A stretch of DNA of 64,000 bases, taken from the NCBI GenBank assembly GCA_010093485.1, contig MU001493.1, positions 343,599 through 407,598 on the forward strand, written 5' to 3'. Positions 1-10,733 of this stretch are shown here, piece by piece. Source of the stretch: Karstenula rhodostoma CBS 690.94 (taxonomy: Eukaryota > Ascomycota > Dothideomycetes > Pleosporales > Didymosphaeriaceae). The position numbers were made by a program, and so were the translations under genes. Numbering within the stretch: position 1 is the first letter of the stretch; the number at the start of each line of letters is the position of its first letter. A model generated the notes under the pieces. The model was given only the letters and a program-made list of their open reading frames with translations. It had not been told where the DNA came from and made no database searches.

Positions 1-612
1 TAGGGAATATGGATAGAGATGGGATGCTCTCCCTAATTCAGTCTTATGAGAGGTGGATGTGCCACATTGCCACCGCTGCGAGTGATTAGAGAGTACACGC
101 TGAGACGCCTACGTGAGTGCTGGTAACTTGCGAAGCACGGTGTATGTACGGAGGTGCGGAGTCATTTTGTAGGGCGTTGAGATGTCGCTGTGGGTTGGGT
201 CATTCGATAACGTTGGATTGGATGGGCATATGCGTGCTAGTGGGAGTATAACATCAACCAATTACTTCCTCGCGTGCTAGCATGGAAAGCAAACACGAGG
301 TGTAAGCCGAGGGTTGGAAATTCGGGTTCTCAAAAGGTGACTTGGGCTGCTATGAAGGATTGAAATGTCAACTGATTACTGTATTACTGGTCGTCAGCGT
401 CATGTGAGGGGCTGCTCCTGAGGTCATCGGCCATAGATATCTATCCTACTCGGCAAGCTCAAGGTCGTCACTGAATATCATTGGCGCAGGTTGCATATCA
501 GCCTCGTACAGCGGCTCACGAACAGCGATCTGTGAATAAAACATCTAAGACTGTGCAGCAATACGCCTTATGTGCAATCCATGAGTGCACACATTGTAAA
601 GTGATTTCTCAC
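1..612. other. Intergenic, no gene recognised
   Basis: No open frame here carries a recognisable domain. The stretch lies downstream of the methyltransferase gene that ends at 613 on the minus strand and probably holds its 3' untranslated region. An open frame at 481-900 on the plus strand is the antisense shadow of that gene. Confidence 0.5.
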
Positions 613-1798
613 TCACTCAGGCTTTCGCCCACAAACAACATACAGCCACAGGAAATCTCTTCCCCCATCATACGCCTCAAGATATTTTCTCGCGTCCGTA
701 ACCGCCTCGTCGACCTCCCTTCCATATTCGGGCCCCGCATTCTCCCCAGCCTTCCGAATAGCAATCGGGATTATATCTCGCACAACCGTCTCCAGATAAT
801 CCGCCATCTCTTTCTCTTCTCTCGTCAGGCCCTCCCACCGACTGTACGGAACCAAGTATCTCGTGACTCTGATATCCGTGAGGCCGGCCTCAGCGAATAA
901 CGAGGCGATGTGGACTCCGCAGTATAGATCGACATCTTTCAGCGCAAGCAGCTTGCCGAAGATGGTGCACCAGGGCCATGGTGAGGGGTGGCAGTAGGTA
1001 TCTGTGGGATGAGATGCGGTTGCGATCTCGGATATTGTGATCGAGTGCGGGCGTAGTTGGTCGAGCGAAGAAATGTGTGCAGGTACGTGGTATATTGCGT
1101 GGCAGAAGTCGTGCATCTCGACCCAGCCCTGTGGTCGCGTCAGATGTGCTTTATGATTTTACCGTGAGCAGGGGAAAACTCACACCGGGTTTGGTAAGAG
1201 AGACACAGCGCTCGATGTAGGCCTTCCAGTTTGGCATGCCCATAACGAGCAGTCGGGAAAAAACTAGATCGAAGGAGTTCTCTTCGAAACAAGCATCATC
1301 GCTATCCATTATGTTTCCTTGCACATAACTGATGTTCGGTAGTTTTTGTCTAACGTGTGGGACTGGAGAGAGGTCTACACCGAAAACCTGCGCATCAGGG
1401 AATGTGGAAGCCATCTCGTGGGTGACTGCGCCTGTTCCACATCCGATGTCCAAAATCTTTCGCATAGTGTCTTTGTGCAACGGAGAGTGGAAGACTTTAT
1501 TGTCCATGAGCTGCCATAGAAGCTTGTGTTGAAGCTCCAGTCTCTGGTGTTCGGTGTTACTTTTGTCGTCAGTCCATAAATCGCTTTTGCAATTAAGTCA
1601 CACAGATGATGTGCAGCACCAGGATTAAGCGTAAACTTACTCGTTCGGCAGAACATATGCGGCATCAGTGTTGTGGAAGGTTCTCTTATCTTCTTCCTCG
1701 GATAACTCGATTTTGTCTGCTGTGTCGATAGGAACATTCTCAATCTCGGAAGAAGAGAACCCAGAAAGTATGGGGTTTGTGATGGCGAAGGTACTCAT
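613..1798 (-). CDS. Class I SAM-dependent methyltransferase, LaeA/UMTA-like
   Basis: This is a three-exon gene: 1798-1641, 1559-1184 and 1128-613, giving 349 residues. The splices are phase-consistent (donor GTAAGT with an AAAAG acceptor; donor GTGAGT with a CACAG acceptor). The glycine-rich SAM-binding motif ILDIGCGTGAVTHEMA is in exon 2, followed by an acidic VDLSP segment, a SFDLVFSR segment and KPGGWVEMHD across the second junction. That order and the N-terminal RLELQHKL lead-in are typical of the fungal UMTA/LaeA-like methyltransferases. Family members act in secondary metabolism or chromatin-linked regulation, but the substrate cannot be read from sequence. No biosynthetic gene lies next to it. 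The start at 1798 was chosen because it precedes the conserved lead-in and has a TATA-like box about 65 bp upstream. Confidence 0.82.
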
Positions 1799-2310
1799 GT
1801 TGAACTTGATGCAGCCAAAATGCTTGTTAATGCATCCGCGACACCATACATGATCCCGAACGCTTTATATTTGCTTCGATTCCATGTTTCGGACAGTGGA
1901 TACTGCGTTGTTTCCGCGGATCAATGTCGGTGTAGAGACCTTCAACATGGCCAATCACGGTCTCCCTTAGGCAACCATGTAGTCAGCCATCATTCCTAGT
2001 AAAGGATGCATCGAGAAGTCGCCCAATCGAAAATTGGGCGTCTTGAGAACAGCTGGTTCGCGTGTGATTCCGAGTCGACTACCGAGCGACTATGAGTACG
2101 GTTCGCTTACGCCAAGACCAGGCTTTGCCGATATATGGTCAAGTGTGAGATAGATCACGGTGTAGCTGCGCAGATCGAGCTCCAGAGCCACTGGTCAGCT
2201 TTCTCTAATTCATCCTAAGTAAATCGCTTCTGCCTGTATCCCTACGGTAGCATGTCGCAAAAACGAAGCACCCCAGGCTAGATCTCTCATGTCGATCTTC
2301 GCTCCAACAT
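1799..2310. other. Intergenic, no gene recognised
   Basis: Apart from the TATA-like box at 1863-1869, nothing recognisable is present. The stretch separates the hydrolase relic, which ends at 2311, from the methyltransferase start. Both are on the minus strand. Confidence 0.5.
1863..1869 (-). promoter_or_regulatory. Putative TATA box of the methyltransferase gene
   Basis: The minus strand reads TATAAAG about 65 bp upstream of the ATG at 1798, a plausible core-promoter distance. There is no further support. Confidence 0.3.
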
Positions 2311-3439
2311 TCAACTCAGAAAGTCTGCGACCACCTGGACGTATCGATCGCGTTCCTCCCAATGGCCCATGTGCGCAGACTTCTCCAGGGTAATCCACTT
2401 CACCTTCTCAATCTTCTCAAACCACGGCTTCACCACATCATCCGTCATCTCATTGTACCGTCCGTTCAGAAGAAGAATCTCTGCTTGTATTTTATGCGCT
2501 TCGGAAACGCCTTGCCACTCTTTTAGAGACCCAGTGCATTCGAATTCGGACGTCCCTTGCCTAGCAGATTGTAAGTCTAGCTCGACGTTCGGAAGGTCCA
2601 ACAACAACATACATGGTGTTATACACAGTCGAATCATCTTTCAAGTTTTGGAATCCTTGCAACAGCTCCTGGGGCCACGGGTCAAGCCGGCAGATGAACC
2701 GCGTATAGAACTCCATGCTTGAATTCTCCCACTTCTCGCTTTCATGGTCGCCCTCTCGCTCGCATTCTTCCAAAACGTTTTGGACATCCTGTGGCAACTG
2801 CTCCAAAAGCTTCTTCGTGGAGGCGGCGAACAGTGGCATGCTGGCTGGAGTGCTGGACAGGATAACCTTCTTGAGACCCTCAGGCTGGCGAGCTGCATAC
2901 ACTCCCGCCATCATGCCTCCCCAGCTTTGCTCAAGGAGATGAAAGCCCGATCGGATACCGAGACTGTCTATGAGGTTGTCTAGCTCGTCAAGAAACAGAT
3001 CAATTGTCCAAAAGTGATCATCTCCGGCTTTTCCCCGTAGGTGTGTCGACTTACCACATTAGAGTTGGTCGTACAGGATGAGTGGGATGTTGTGGTTAAA
3101 GGCGAGATCGAGCAGAGGAGCGAAGTAGTCGTGGCCTGAGCCAGGGCCACCGTGGAGGAGGATGAGGGGTGTGAACACCTGGAGATCACCCACAAGTTTG
3201 TAACAAGTGTGGCATGGTTTGCTGGCAGCTGGAACCTCGAATGGAACTACCAATAAAATAGCAAGAGAAGACATAATCAAAACAAGTAACGGGCTGGTTG
3301 GGAGGTGGACTGAACCGAAACTCAAGCAGTTAAAAAATCTCGACAGACATGGTGGATGGGGCGTAGACTCAAATACTATTCCTATGCTCTCGGCGACTGG
3401 CACATTGACGTTGTCCAGGGACCGCTGCACGCTCGACAT
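2311..3439 (-). pseudogene. Proline iminopeptidase-like alpha/beta hydrolase with in-frame stop
   Basis: The frame matches the fungal proline iminopeptidase / L-amino-acid amidase family (peptidase S33) over its whole length. It shows the oxyanion motif LLHGGPGSGHDYF, a YDQL strand, the nucleophile elbow EQSWGGM, GSLKEW, a NGRYNEM segment near the catalytic Asp, and a C-terminal SAHMGHWEERDRY with the catalytic His. One intron at 2612-2561 (donor GTATGT, acceptor CTAG) restores phase cleanly. At 3059-3061 a TAA interrupts the frame between YDQL and CGKSTHL, where relatives carry a glycine. Reading resumes in the same frame, and no GT/AG intron can remove the stop. The elbow also has Glu where Gly is usual (GQSWGG). 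The start is 3439, or the internal Met at 3274. I read it as a recent pseudogene; an assembly error is the alternative. Confidence 0.7.
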
Positions 3440-4207
3440 ACCCTTGTCGGAAGTTCGCGGCGTAGCAAGAAAGCTTCACTTGTGAACTTAGTATTGGCCG
3501 GTAGTTATGATCCGCTGCAATGTATCCGCAGCCACTTATATACACGCCGCAACGGCTATATCCATCCGTCTACAAGTTTATCCGGATGCTCTAACTCACG
3601 GAGCGACATATATTAATCGGCATGGTTATTGGGGTGAAGCTATGTACGCCGCATACCAGCAGACAACCACCGCACGTCTGCATCTAGGCACATTTCCGAG
3701 CCTGAAGAAAGCGTAGAGTCTATAGCAGTAGGAACTAAACATGCCGTATGATCGCCAGTTACGATCCCAGACCCAAGCTTTGGCGTCACCGAATTGAGAA
3801 CTATAGAAGAAAGTACAGGCAGACCCTCGTAATGTGATGTTAAAAGACCGGCTGTCGTAGAGTAGGTGCGTTTTGAACGTAGACATATTTACACTAGACG
3901 TTGCTAAAACTGTTATAGTCTCGTGGACGTTTTGTGTACTGTGAGTTGTTGGGACCTGCACGTTACAGCTGATTAAAGAGGACAATAGGTATATAAAGAA
4001 AATAGATATCGAATTAAGTTGCAATCTAATAGCTACAGTAATCAACAAATTGGGAAGAAAATATTCCACTCATGATTGACACAGTCGGGGTTGAACAAGG
4101 AGACAGCTTTGAGATGCTACAGATCAGGTTACCCTCAGATGTGTCTTGCTACAGAGCGACTGTAAGAGCCTTGTTCGCCTACGCTAACTTCAAGATTCGA
4201 TAGGGCC
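3440..4207. other. Intergenic, no convincing gene
   Basis: A minus-strand open frame at 3626-4069 is present. It has no recognisable domain, no signal peptide and no splice pattern that joins it to a neighbour. The stretch is relatively AT-rich. I see nothing else beyond the TATA-like element at 3535. Confidence 0.45.
3535..3542 (-). promoter_or_regulatory. Putative TATA box of the hydrolase relic
   Basis: The minus strand reads TATATAAG about 96 bp upstream of the candidate start at 3439. This favours 3439 over 3274 as the original start. Confidence 0.3.
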
Positions 4208-5599
4208 CTAGCGAATGTACATGGTCAGAGGCCCAAATGGGCCTTTCTTGGATGTACCTAACTCTAACTTTCCATAACAGAGCCTGTTGAAAGTCCAGTC
4301 GACATAAGGCGTCATAGGATCCTTCGTATTACGATTGTAACGATAGCGCTCATCGCCGTGTTCGTCGACATTCTCGCAAATAACCACTGCGGGGAAACAC
4401 TGACGTTCCGGGTGGGAAGTCTGCTGCACGTTTATGATGTCGGCGAACTGCTCTCGAAAGTTGAATTGAGGCTTGACTGCAATGACCACAGAATTCTCAT
4501 TGATGCTTTCGAAGAACTCGAGTCCGTTGGCTGTCGTGATACGCTCAGAGATTGAGGTGGTGTCTTCAGTTGTTGGTTTCGGAACGAAGTCTTCAAACGT
4601 TTCGCGGCGTATATCGTCGTCGAATGGGGACGTATACGTCATATCCCAGTGGAAAACGAGCTTCTCGATCGGTTGAGTTTTCTTCTTTGAATCTGCGATC
4701 GCTTGACACACCTCCCTTACTAGGTTGTATCTGAGAAGGTATTCCTCTCTTTGCTCTGGCTTATTTGAAGACCTTATTTCCATGTCGAATGGTATAGGTG
4801 CAAGATGTTTGGGGTCTTTACAGGTTCCGCGACCTGCGTGTAAAGTTTCGATTCCAGTACAGACAATATTGTCAATGGTCAAGAGCGAGGCGGCATGAGT
4901 GATACCCAGTTGAATAATCTCCCGAAGCGAAACAAATTCTTCGACCCATGCATTGTTCATCTTCGCTTGTACAGATCTGAAGTTGTCCAGGATTTTACCA
5001 GTGGGAGCCTTGATTTTTATCTTCCTCTTCCACTTAAAGTTGAAGAGACATTGGTCCTGACTAATCTTGATGTCGAATTTACGCTCCATTCCATCGAAGC
5101 TAGCAAACCTGGAATACGGTCGGCTGATAGGTTTGAGAATCCACTCTGATGGCTCCGCGAAGTTGCTCGCCGGGATCTCAACATTCTTATCTAGCAATCT
5201 ATCCGCATGAGCCTGATGGTCAATCTCATATGGCTGCCACCTGGCAGGGATCAACTTTGTGAACCGTACGTTGAAGAACCTTGGTATGTCCAAAACCGCC
5301 TGGCGTTCAGCATCAGAGTCGTTTTTCTTGCGCTCCAATTCTTCCATGATGTCTGAGATTCGCTTATAGAAATATTCCAGTTCGGGCAGCGAGTACAGTC
5401 GACGAGTAACTCCTACAGGGGTACCCACCACATCCATGAAACCTTCGAAATCAGCATCTGGGGAATTTAGAACCTGAAGTCGCGCCTCGAGCCATTTTTC
5501 GACAGTTTTCAGTCTTTCACTCCCACAGGAATCGATCATTTCTTGGAGCTCCTTGAGTTTCTCTTTTTTCTGCCGTTCTAAGTTGTCTGGTGTAGCCAT
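4208..5599 (-). CDS. Orphan protein with N-terminal coiled coil
   Basis: This is an uninterrupted 463-residue frame with no intron needed. I do not recognise the family. The first 45 residues are rich in Lys, Glu and Leu in a helical pattern (RQKKEKLKELQEM, then SERLKTVEKWLEARLQ). Residues 75-105 form a second charged helix (YFYKRISDIMEELERKK). The remainder mixes beta-like and charged segments without an obvious catalytic motif, and there is no signal peptide or membrane segment. The frame is much longer than chance would allow, the start is followed by an even codon pattern, and TATA-like boxes lie 120 and 190 bp upstream, so it is probably a real lineage-restricted gene. Function unknown. 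Confidence 0.7.
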   Translation of the reverse strand: MATPDNLERQKKEKLKELQEMIDSCGSERLKTVEKWLEARLQVLNSPDADFEGFMDVVGTPVGVTRRLYSLPELEYFYKRISDIMEELERKKNDSDAERQAVLDIPRFFNVRFTKLIPARWQPYEIDHQAHADRLLDKNVEIPASNFAEPSEWILKPISRPYSRFASFDGMERKFDIKISQDQCLFNFKWKRKIKIKAPTGKILDNFRSVQAKMNNAWVEEFVSLREIIQLGITHAASLLTIDNIVCTGIETLHAGRGTCKDPKHLAPIPFDMEIRSSNKPEQREEYLLRYNLVREVCQAIADSKKKTQPIEKLVFHWDMTYTSPFDDDIRRETFEDFVPKPTTEDTTSISERITTANGLEFFESINENSVVIAVKPQFNFREQFADIINVQQTSHPERQCFPAVVICENVDEHGDERYRYNRNTKDPMTPYVDWTFNRLCYGKLELGTSKKGPFGPLTMYIR

Positions 5600-7165
5600 T
5601 TTTGCTCCTTCGCGTCTCCGTGGAAACTTTGGTGAAAGTCAACTCGATAATAATTAATTGATTATGTTAGCGAAGTAAAGGAAGTGTAATGCTGAACAAA
5701 AAGAAAAACAGACCTTCTTATATACTTCATACCTTTGAGTCACTTTCTACCGTTCTGGATTGACTGTTCATAACACCAAAAGCCTTTTATATACATCCAT
5801 TGACTCTAAGTAGGTGATTCAAATGTTGCGAAGTCAGAGTCAATTAACCACGGCGCATACAAGAGAGGTTGACTAGGGTCTGCAACCAGATATCGCTGTA
5901 TTCGATACTTGGATCTCTCGCTGCTAGTTGAGGCTCCTCGTGTTGGCGCATGCTCATAATCAGATCACGGTCGCAATTCGATAAACAAGCCTGATTTTCC
6001 TAACCATCTCTCTATCTTGAGCGACCTGGTCTTCTATTGAGTTCCGCTTGCTAAGAGCATGTCTGAGCGCTTGGTTGCGACACGACAGGTTGTGTATGGG
6101 GGTGGGAACGCTTAAAGACAATCTCTCGCCAGGTTAGGTGATTTCTCCGTACGGAGTCCGATATCATGTGACAGAGAGCCGACACAGAAAGACTCTTGGG
6201 TCATGCTACAGCCCTACAATCCCTTTCAATCAAATAAGCAATAGCAGCAATTGCTTGCTCGGAACCGAGTTTATTCGCCGCAGGATTGGGTAATCCACAG
6301 AAGCAAAGGTTCTCTTATGGTCAATGCATGGTTTATTGGAGTCAGATCTGGTTACACAGGCAGCACAGGCCACCGATACCAGACCCCTCAAACGACACAC
6401 GAAACTTGGCCTTACATCCTCAAACCAGAGCTGACCATGTTGACCAAAACCGTGCAAAACTAGCTCTGAGCAACACAACATGTTAACGGTAATATACTAC
6501 AGTCTACAGACAAAACTAGCCCAAGGTGATTTAATGGCCTTGTCGCATCGTCTTGTCATATCGACAAAACAAACTTTAAAAGTGATCAGGAAGAGCTTGA
6601 TGGTTATTGAAGCGCTAATATGAATAGCAGCAGGTAGCACTACACAGCACGTTATTAAAATAATCTTGGGTTCAGCTAGCAGCCAAAGCAAAGACCAACG
6701 ACGCACAAACCCCGCAGGCAGCTTGAGTCACGGTCCACAGTGGCTGACAACATAGACGTCTTATAGCCAGGGTGAACATTTTAATAGCTTACTGAGATTG
6801 GATATCGTATGGCAACCCTCTCTACGACACATCTATAAAAATACAGCGCGATGGTGTGTCTGACGTTCACTCACTGACAGGGCGATGTTTACTGGGCTCG
6901 GCTGAGTCAAGGCGCGGGTTGAATAGGTGAGTCCTGCGATTATCCATGAGTCGTAGATTTGAAAACCAGTAGTAATGACGTGCAGCGTAAGAGGTCCTGG
7001 GCTCTATCTGACAGAACAATCACGAGTAAGAATATCGTCAGCGTAGGACGAGCAAGAGAACCGATATTCCAACAAATATACCGAGCGGACATGCCAACCC
7101 ACCAATACCTGCAAACTAAATACGCCACGGTAACAATACACATATACCCCAAGCCTACTGCCAAT
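5600..7165. other. Long intergenic region, no gene recognised
   Basis: Beyond the TATA-like boxes near its left edge, this AT-richer 1.57 kb has only short overlapping open frames without domains. I saw no terminal repeats or transposase-like coding. It separates the accessory-looking left end from PMS1. Confidence 0.5.
5717..5793 (-). promoter_or_regulatory. Two TATA-like boxes upstream of the orphan gene
   Basis: The minus strand reads TATATAAG at about 5717-5724 and TATATAAAAG at about 5784-5793. These are roughly 120 and 190 bp upstream of the ATG at 5599. Either could serve as core promoter. Confidence 0.35.
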
Positions 7166-10100
7166 CTAAATACCCCATCCCTCTATTCTCCGCCTCTTTA
7201 CAAAACCACCCCAATCGACCCTCATCCCCACCTCCCCCAACCCACTCACCCCATCCCCTTCTTCCCACCCCTCCCACTTTTCTAACCCATAAAGATGCCG
7301 CATAGTCGGTCTCCCATGTGGACAACTCCACGGTTTATCCATACTCCCCATGTGCTGCACGATATCCTCCATCTTGCTCTTCCGCAGCGTCTTGCCGATC
7401 ATGACACTCCCCCGACACGCCCTGCTCGCGAGCAGCTTCCGGATCTTGGACGGACGCGGGATATGCGGCGATGTAGAGAGGGAAGAGGAGGGTGGATTGT
7501 CCATGATGAGGGCGAGAAGCTCGGAAAGGTCGTGTGGCGTGAAAGTTACTTCTTTGCTCATGGGGAGGGATGTGAGTTTGAAGCGGGTTCGGCTGTCTGG
7601 ATCGTCGGATGAGTCCTGCTCTACAACGAAGCCATTGGCGGTGAGAGAAGGTGCGTTGGCAAGGATGAGCTCTTGTTCTACGGCGGTGAGCTCGAGAGGG
7701 TGAGGGTGGACAAGGCGTTGAGAGACGAGGACAGTGGTAGCGGCGAAACGCTCGAAGTTATATTTTTCGTCCGATGCATGCTGGTCGATGATGAACAGGT
7801 CGGGGGTTGGAGAAGTCGGTGTTGGTGGGCGAACGGCGAGGATAAAGCCTAGGTTGAATTGACCTATTATGATCATGTTGTTGAAATCGGACTTGGTGAC
7901 TGTTAATGAGAGACGCTCCTCTGGATCTTCATTGTTGAGCGGAGTGCTGGTGGGCAGGTTGCCTTTGAAATGGAGCTTCTCTGATTCGCGCAGGACAGCG
8001 TCAAGATTGTGAGTGTGGGTGGCAAGAGTGGGTATGTTGATCTTGATGACACGCTCAAGGTTAGTGGTGGAATACTTCTTCTGGGAGATCTTAAATAGTT
8101 TGGTAGCCCGCTTTAAGTTCTCTTCCGTAGGCCTTGCTGTTGTCTCTTCAGCTTCGGTTATCATTTGAGCAATTTTCGATTCTTCGCGCGCTTTCTTCTC
8201 TGACTCATCAACGTATTCATCATCAGAGTCGTTGGCCTCAGCTTGGGGGCCGGCTACTTCATCTTCATTATCCTCGCCATCTTCCTCAACAGGCACGGCA
8301 TAAGGCGGAGCGCTTGAGGATGCGTCAATCTCGTCTGTCCGGGGAGGCTCAAACTCGCGATGAGGGCCCTTCTTTTGAGGAGATGGTGATCGACCAGGTG
8401 CATTTGGCAAACTGCTCCCTTGATCTTCCTCATCCTCTTCGTCGCTCTCTTCCAGCTGTGTACCAGGAGCGGCGAAACCACGCAGACCCTTCAAGAAGTT
8501 TGGTCGCTTTGGCGTTTGCGTAAGAGGGGTACCGTTGAGAGAGAACTTAGGCGTATGAACACGTGCCCTTTTCGACGCCCGCGACTCACTGCCGACTGTA
8601 GACACCGTGGTCACGTCACCAATAGTTATGATAGCTTGTTGTACCGGTGTCCGCATGGGACGCATGCGGTCGAAAGCATTCTGTATAGTGCTTTGGGTAA
8701 GTCGTTGTGGAGTTTGTACGATTGCAGGAATACTGCCTTCCATCTCTCCGACGTCTGGGGGCTCTCCTGAATCCGCAGGTTTGGGCGAGGGCTCCAATGT
8801 AGGGTGTGCGTGTTGGACGGTCATACGCGCATAAAAGTCTTCCAACACTTTAGGTCGCAGATCATTTTCTGGAGCTAACGGTGGGCTTGCGCCCTCTGAT
8901 TCGAATAGCGGAGATTCCGCCCGTTGGACATCCTGAATGGGAGTTTTCTCTAGTGATGGAGAAACACTTCTTTGATGGGAACTGTGGTGATCTATCCTCA
9001 CCTCAGTGACCTTATCCTGCGCCTGAGGAAGACCCTCTTTTCTTGTTGATGGAGGACGAACAATCCTCGCCTCGGAATCTCTCTCAGCAAATCTTTCGAT
9101 AAGGCTTGCTTTTATAAAACCGGACCGGGGCGGCTCTTCTGCTGGAATTGAGGACCCCGATCGTTCTCCATATGTAGAGAACAGTTTGCGTGGCTCTGGA
9201 ACAGGATTAAGGTCGAACGGGCCATCGGGCACTGAGGTTGTCGTTGGTCGTTGTTGCAAGGCAGGTGGTTTAAAAGTAGGGTTGGATGGTGTCCGCTTGC
9301 CCAAAAGTTGGGCTTGAGGCACGCTCTGATCATGGCCTTCGAAAAGTTCGGCCAATGCATCCCTCAAGCTCTCCAATAGCGCTGCCTGATCATGAAGCAT
9401 AATTGTCCTTTTGTCTGGACTGACATTCACGTCGTAGGCATTGGTGTCCAGCTGGATGTCTGCAAAAACGAACGGCGATTGCGACGTATTGTAGGATTTG
9501 TATACCTCGTTGAAGGCTCTCTTAACCTGCGGTAGATGACACGGGCGCGAGTTGACGAAGAACATTTGCCGGTCTGGGAGCCCACGGCCCTCGCCAACTA
9601 CAGGCCGCGATATATGACCGACGATCTTCACGACGTGGGATCCATCTTCCTGAGTACTCCAATTACGCACACTCTGAGTCGCACCCGGGCGACTTGAGGG
9701 GTCCATCTCGAACTGCAGGCTCAACGGAATGAGTGCAAGGAGCGCCTTTGCACCAAAGACGTTGGCGAGATTTTCCTTAGTGTTCGGATTCGCATTGGTT
9801 GAAAAGGCCACCGTCTTCTTCCTGGTTATGCATTAGCTGTATACATGGGGCTTGGTGGAATATATCGTACCCTTTCGCCACCTGATTGCTGATGTTGAAT
9901 TTGACGCCCGTGCTGATGCAAGCATAGGCTTGAAGTAGGTCGAGTACCTTGCTGTATTCCCGTTTGACGTTCTTCTCCAGCTCTTTCTGTCTCACGGGCA
10001 GGTTATGGAACAGTGTCTCCACCACTACTGTTGTGCCCTGCTTTGCTGCCACCACCGACGTGCCCTTCAGTTTGCCCGACTGCTCGAATTCCAGCTTTGT

Positions 10101-10519
10101 GCCTTTCGGCCCATCTGAAGCTCGAGCTGTGATGATGTGGAACTTGGAGAGGGCGCATAGCGAGGACAACGCTTCGCCGCGGAAGCCGAACGTCTGGAGC
10201 GAAGAGAGATCATCGTAGGTGGAGAGCTTGGACGTGTAGTGCTTGAGGGCGACTGTGTCGTAGTCGTCCGGAGCAATGCCGGAACCGTTGTCTTGCACTT
10301 CAATGGCATCGATGCCACTGTTCTTGAAGCGAACCTCTGCATAAAACATTAGCCATTGCGCTCAGGGTGCAGCGGGGCATCCAACGTACCGATGGAGGTG
10401 GCGCCTGCATCGATGCTGTTCTCAACCAGCTCTTTGCAGACGGAGATCAAGTCGACGATGACCTGGCCAGACTGGATCTGATGCACCGAACGGTCCTCGA
10501 TGGGCTTGATGGTGGCCAT
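7166..10519 (-). CDS. PMS1: DNA mismatch repair protein Pms1 (MutL family)
   Basis: Three exons (10519-10390, 10336-9871, 9821-7166) give 1083 residues with consistent phases. The N-terminal GHKL ATPase is intact: ENSIDAG near residue 33, [10 protein letters not shown] near 59 and [10 protein letters not shown] near 86. The MutL transducer domain follows, with a conserved [13 protein letters not shown] and [14 protein letters not shown] segment. A long acidic, low-complexity linker spans roughly residues 330-780. The C-terminal dimerisation and endonuclease domain carries the metal-binding [13 protein letters not shown] near 875, then [12 protein letters not shown] and [11 protein letters not shown]. 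This is the motif set of yeast Pms1 / human PMS2, not Mlh1. Pms1 pairs with Mlh1 in the nucleus and nicks the new strand during mismatch repair. It shares a 214-bp divergent promoter with the F-box-like gene at 10734. Confidence 0.95.
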
Positions 10520-10733
10520 TTCAGCCCATGCCTGGGGGGCATTGCAGCCATGACGCGCTATCACTGCACGTCGCGCGAACGCGTTCCCACCTGACTTCGC
10601 CAAGACCCCACCCGATACGGCTAGCGGCGCAGCGGTAGAATCCCATCCAATCGTCAAAAGCCTACAACGTTGCGACCTTCTCACACTCGAAAATCCGTTC
10701 GCGTCCTGCCGATAGCTGCAAGCTCGAGAAGAT
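10520..10733. promoter_or_regulatory. Short bidirectional promoter between PMS1 and F-box-like gene
   Basis: Only 214 bp separate the two divergent start codons (10519 minus, 10734 plus). Both genes must therefore take their promoters from this interval or from each other's first exon. I see no TATA box; the interval is GC-rich. Confidence 0.5.

Noticed and set aside
3626..4069. 147-residue minus-strand open frame
   Set aside because: It has no signal peptide, domain or splice partner. Composition does not look coding, and it lies in an AT-richer gap.
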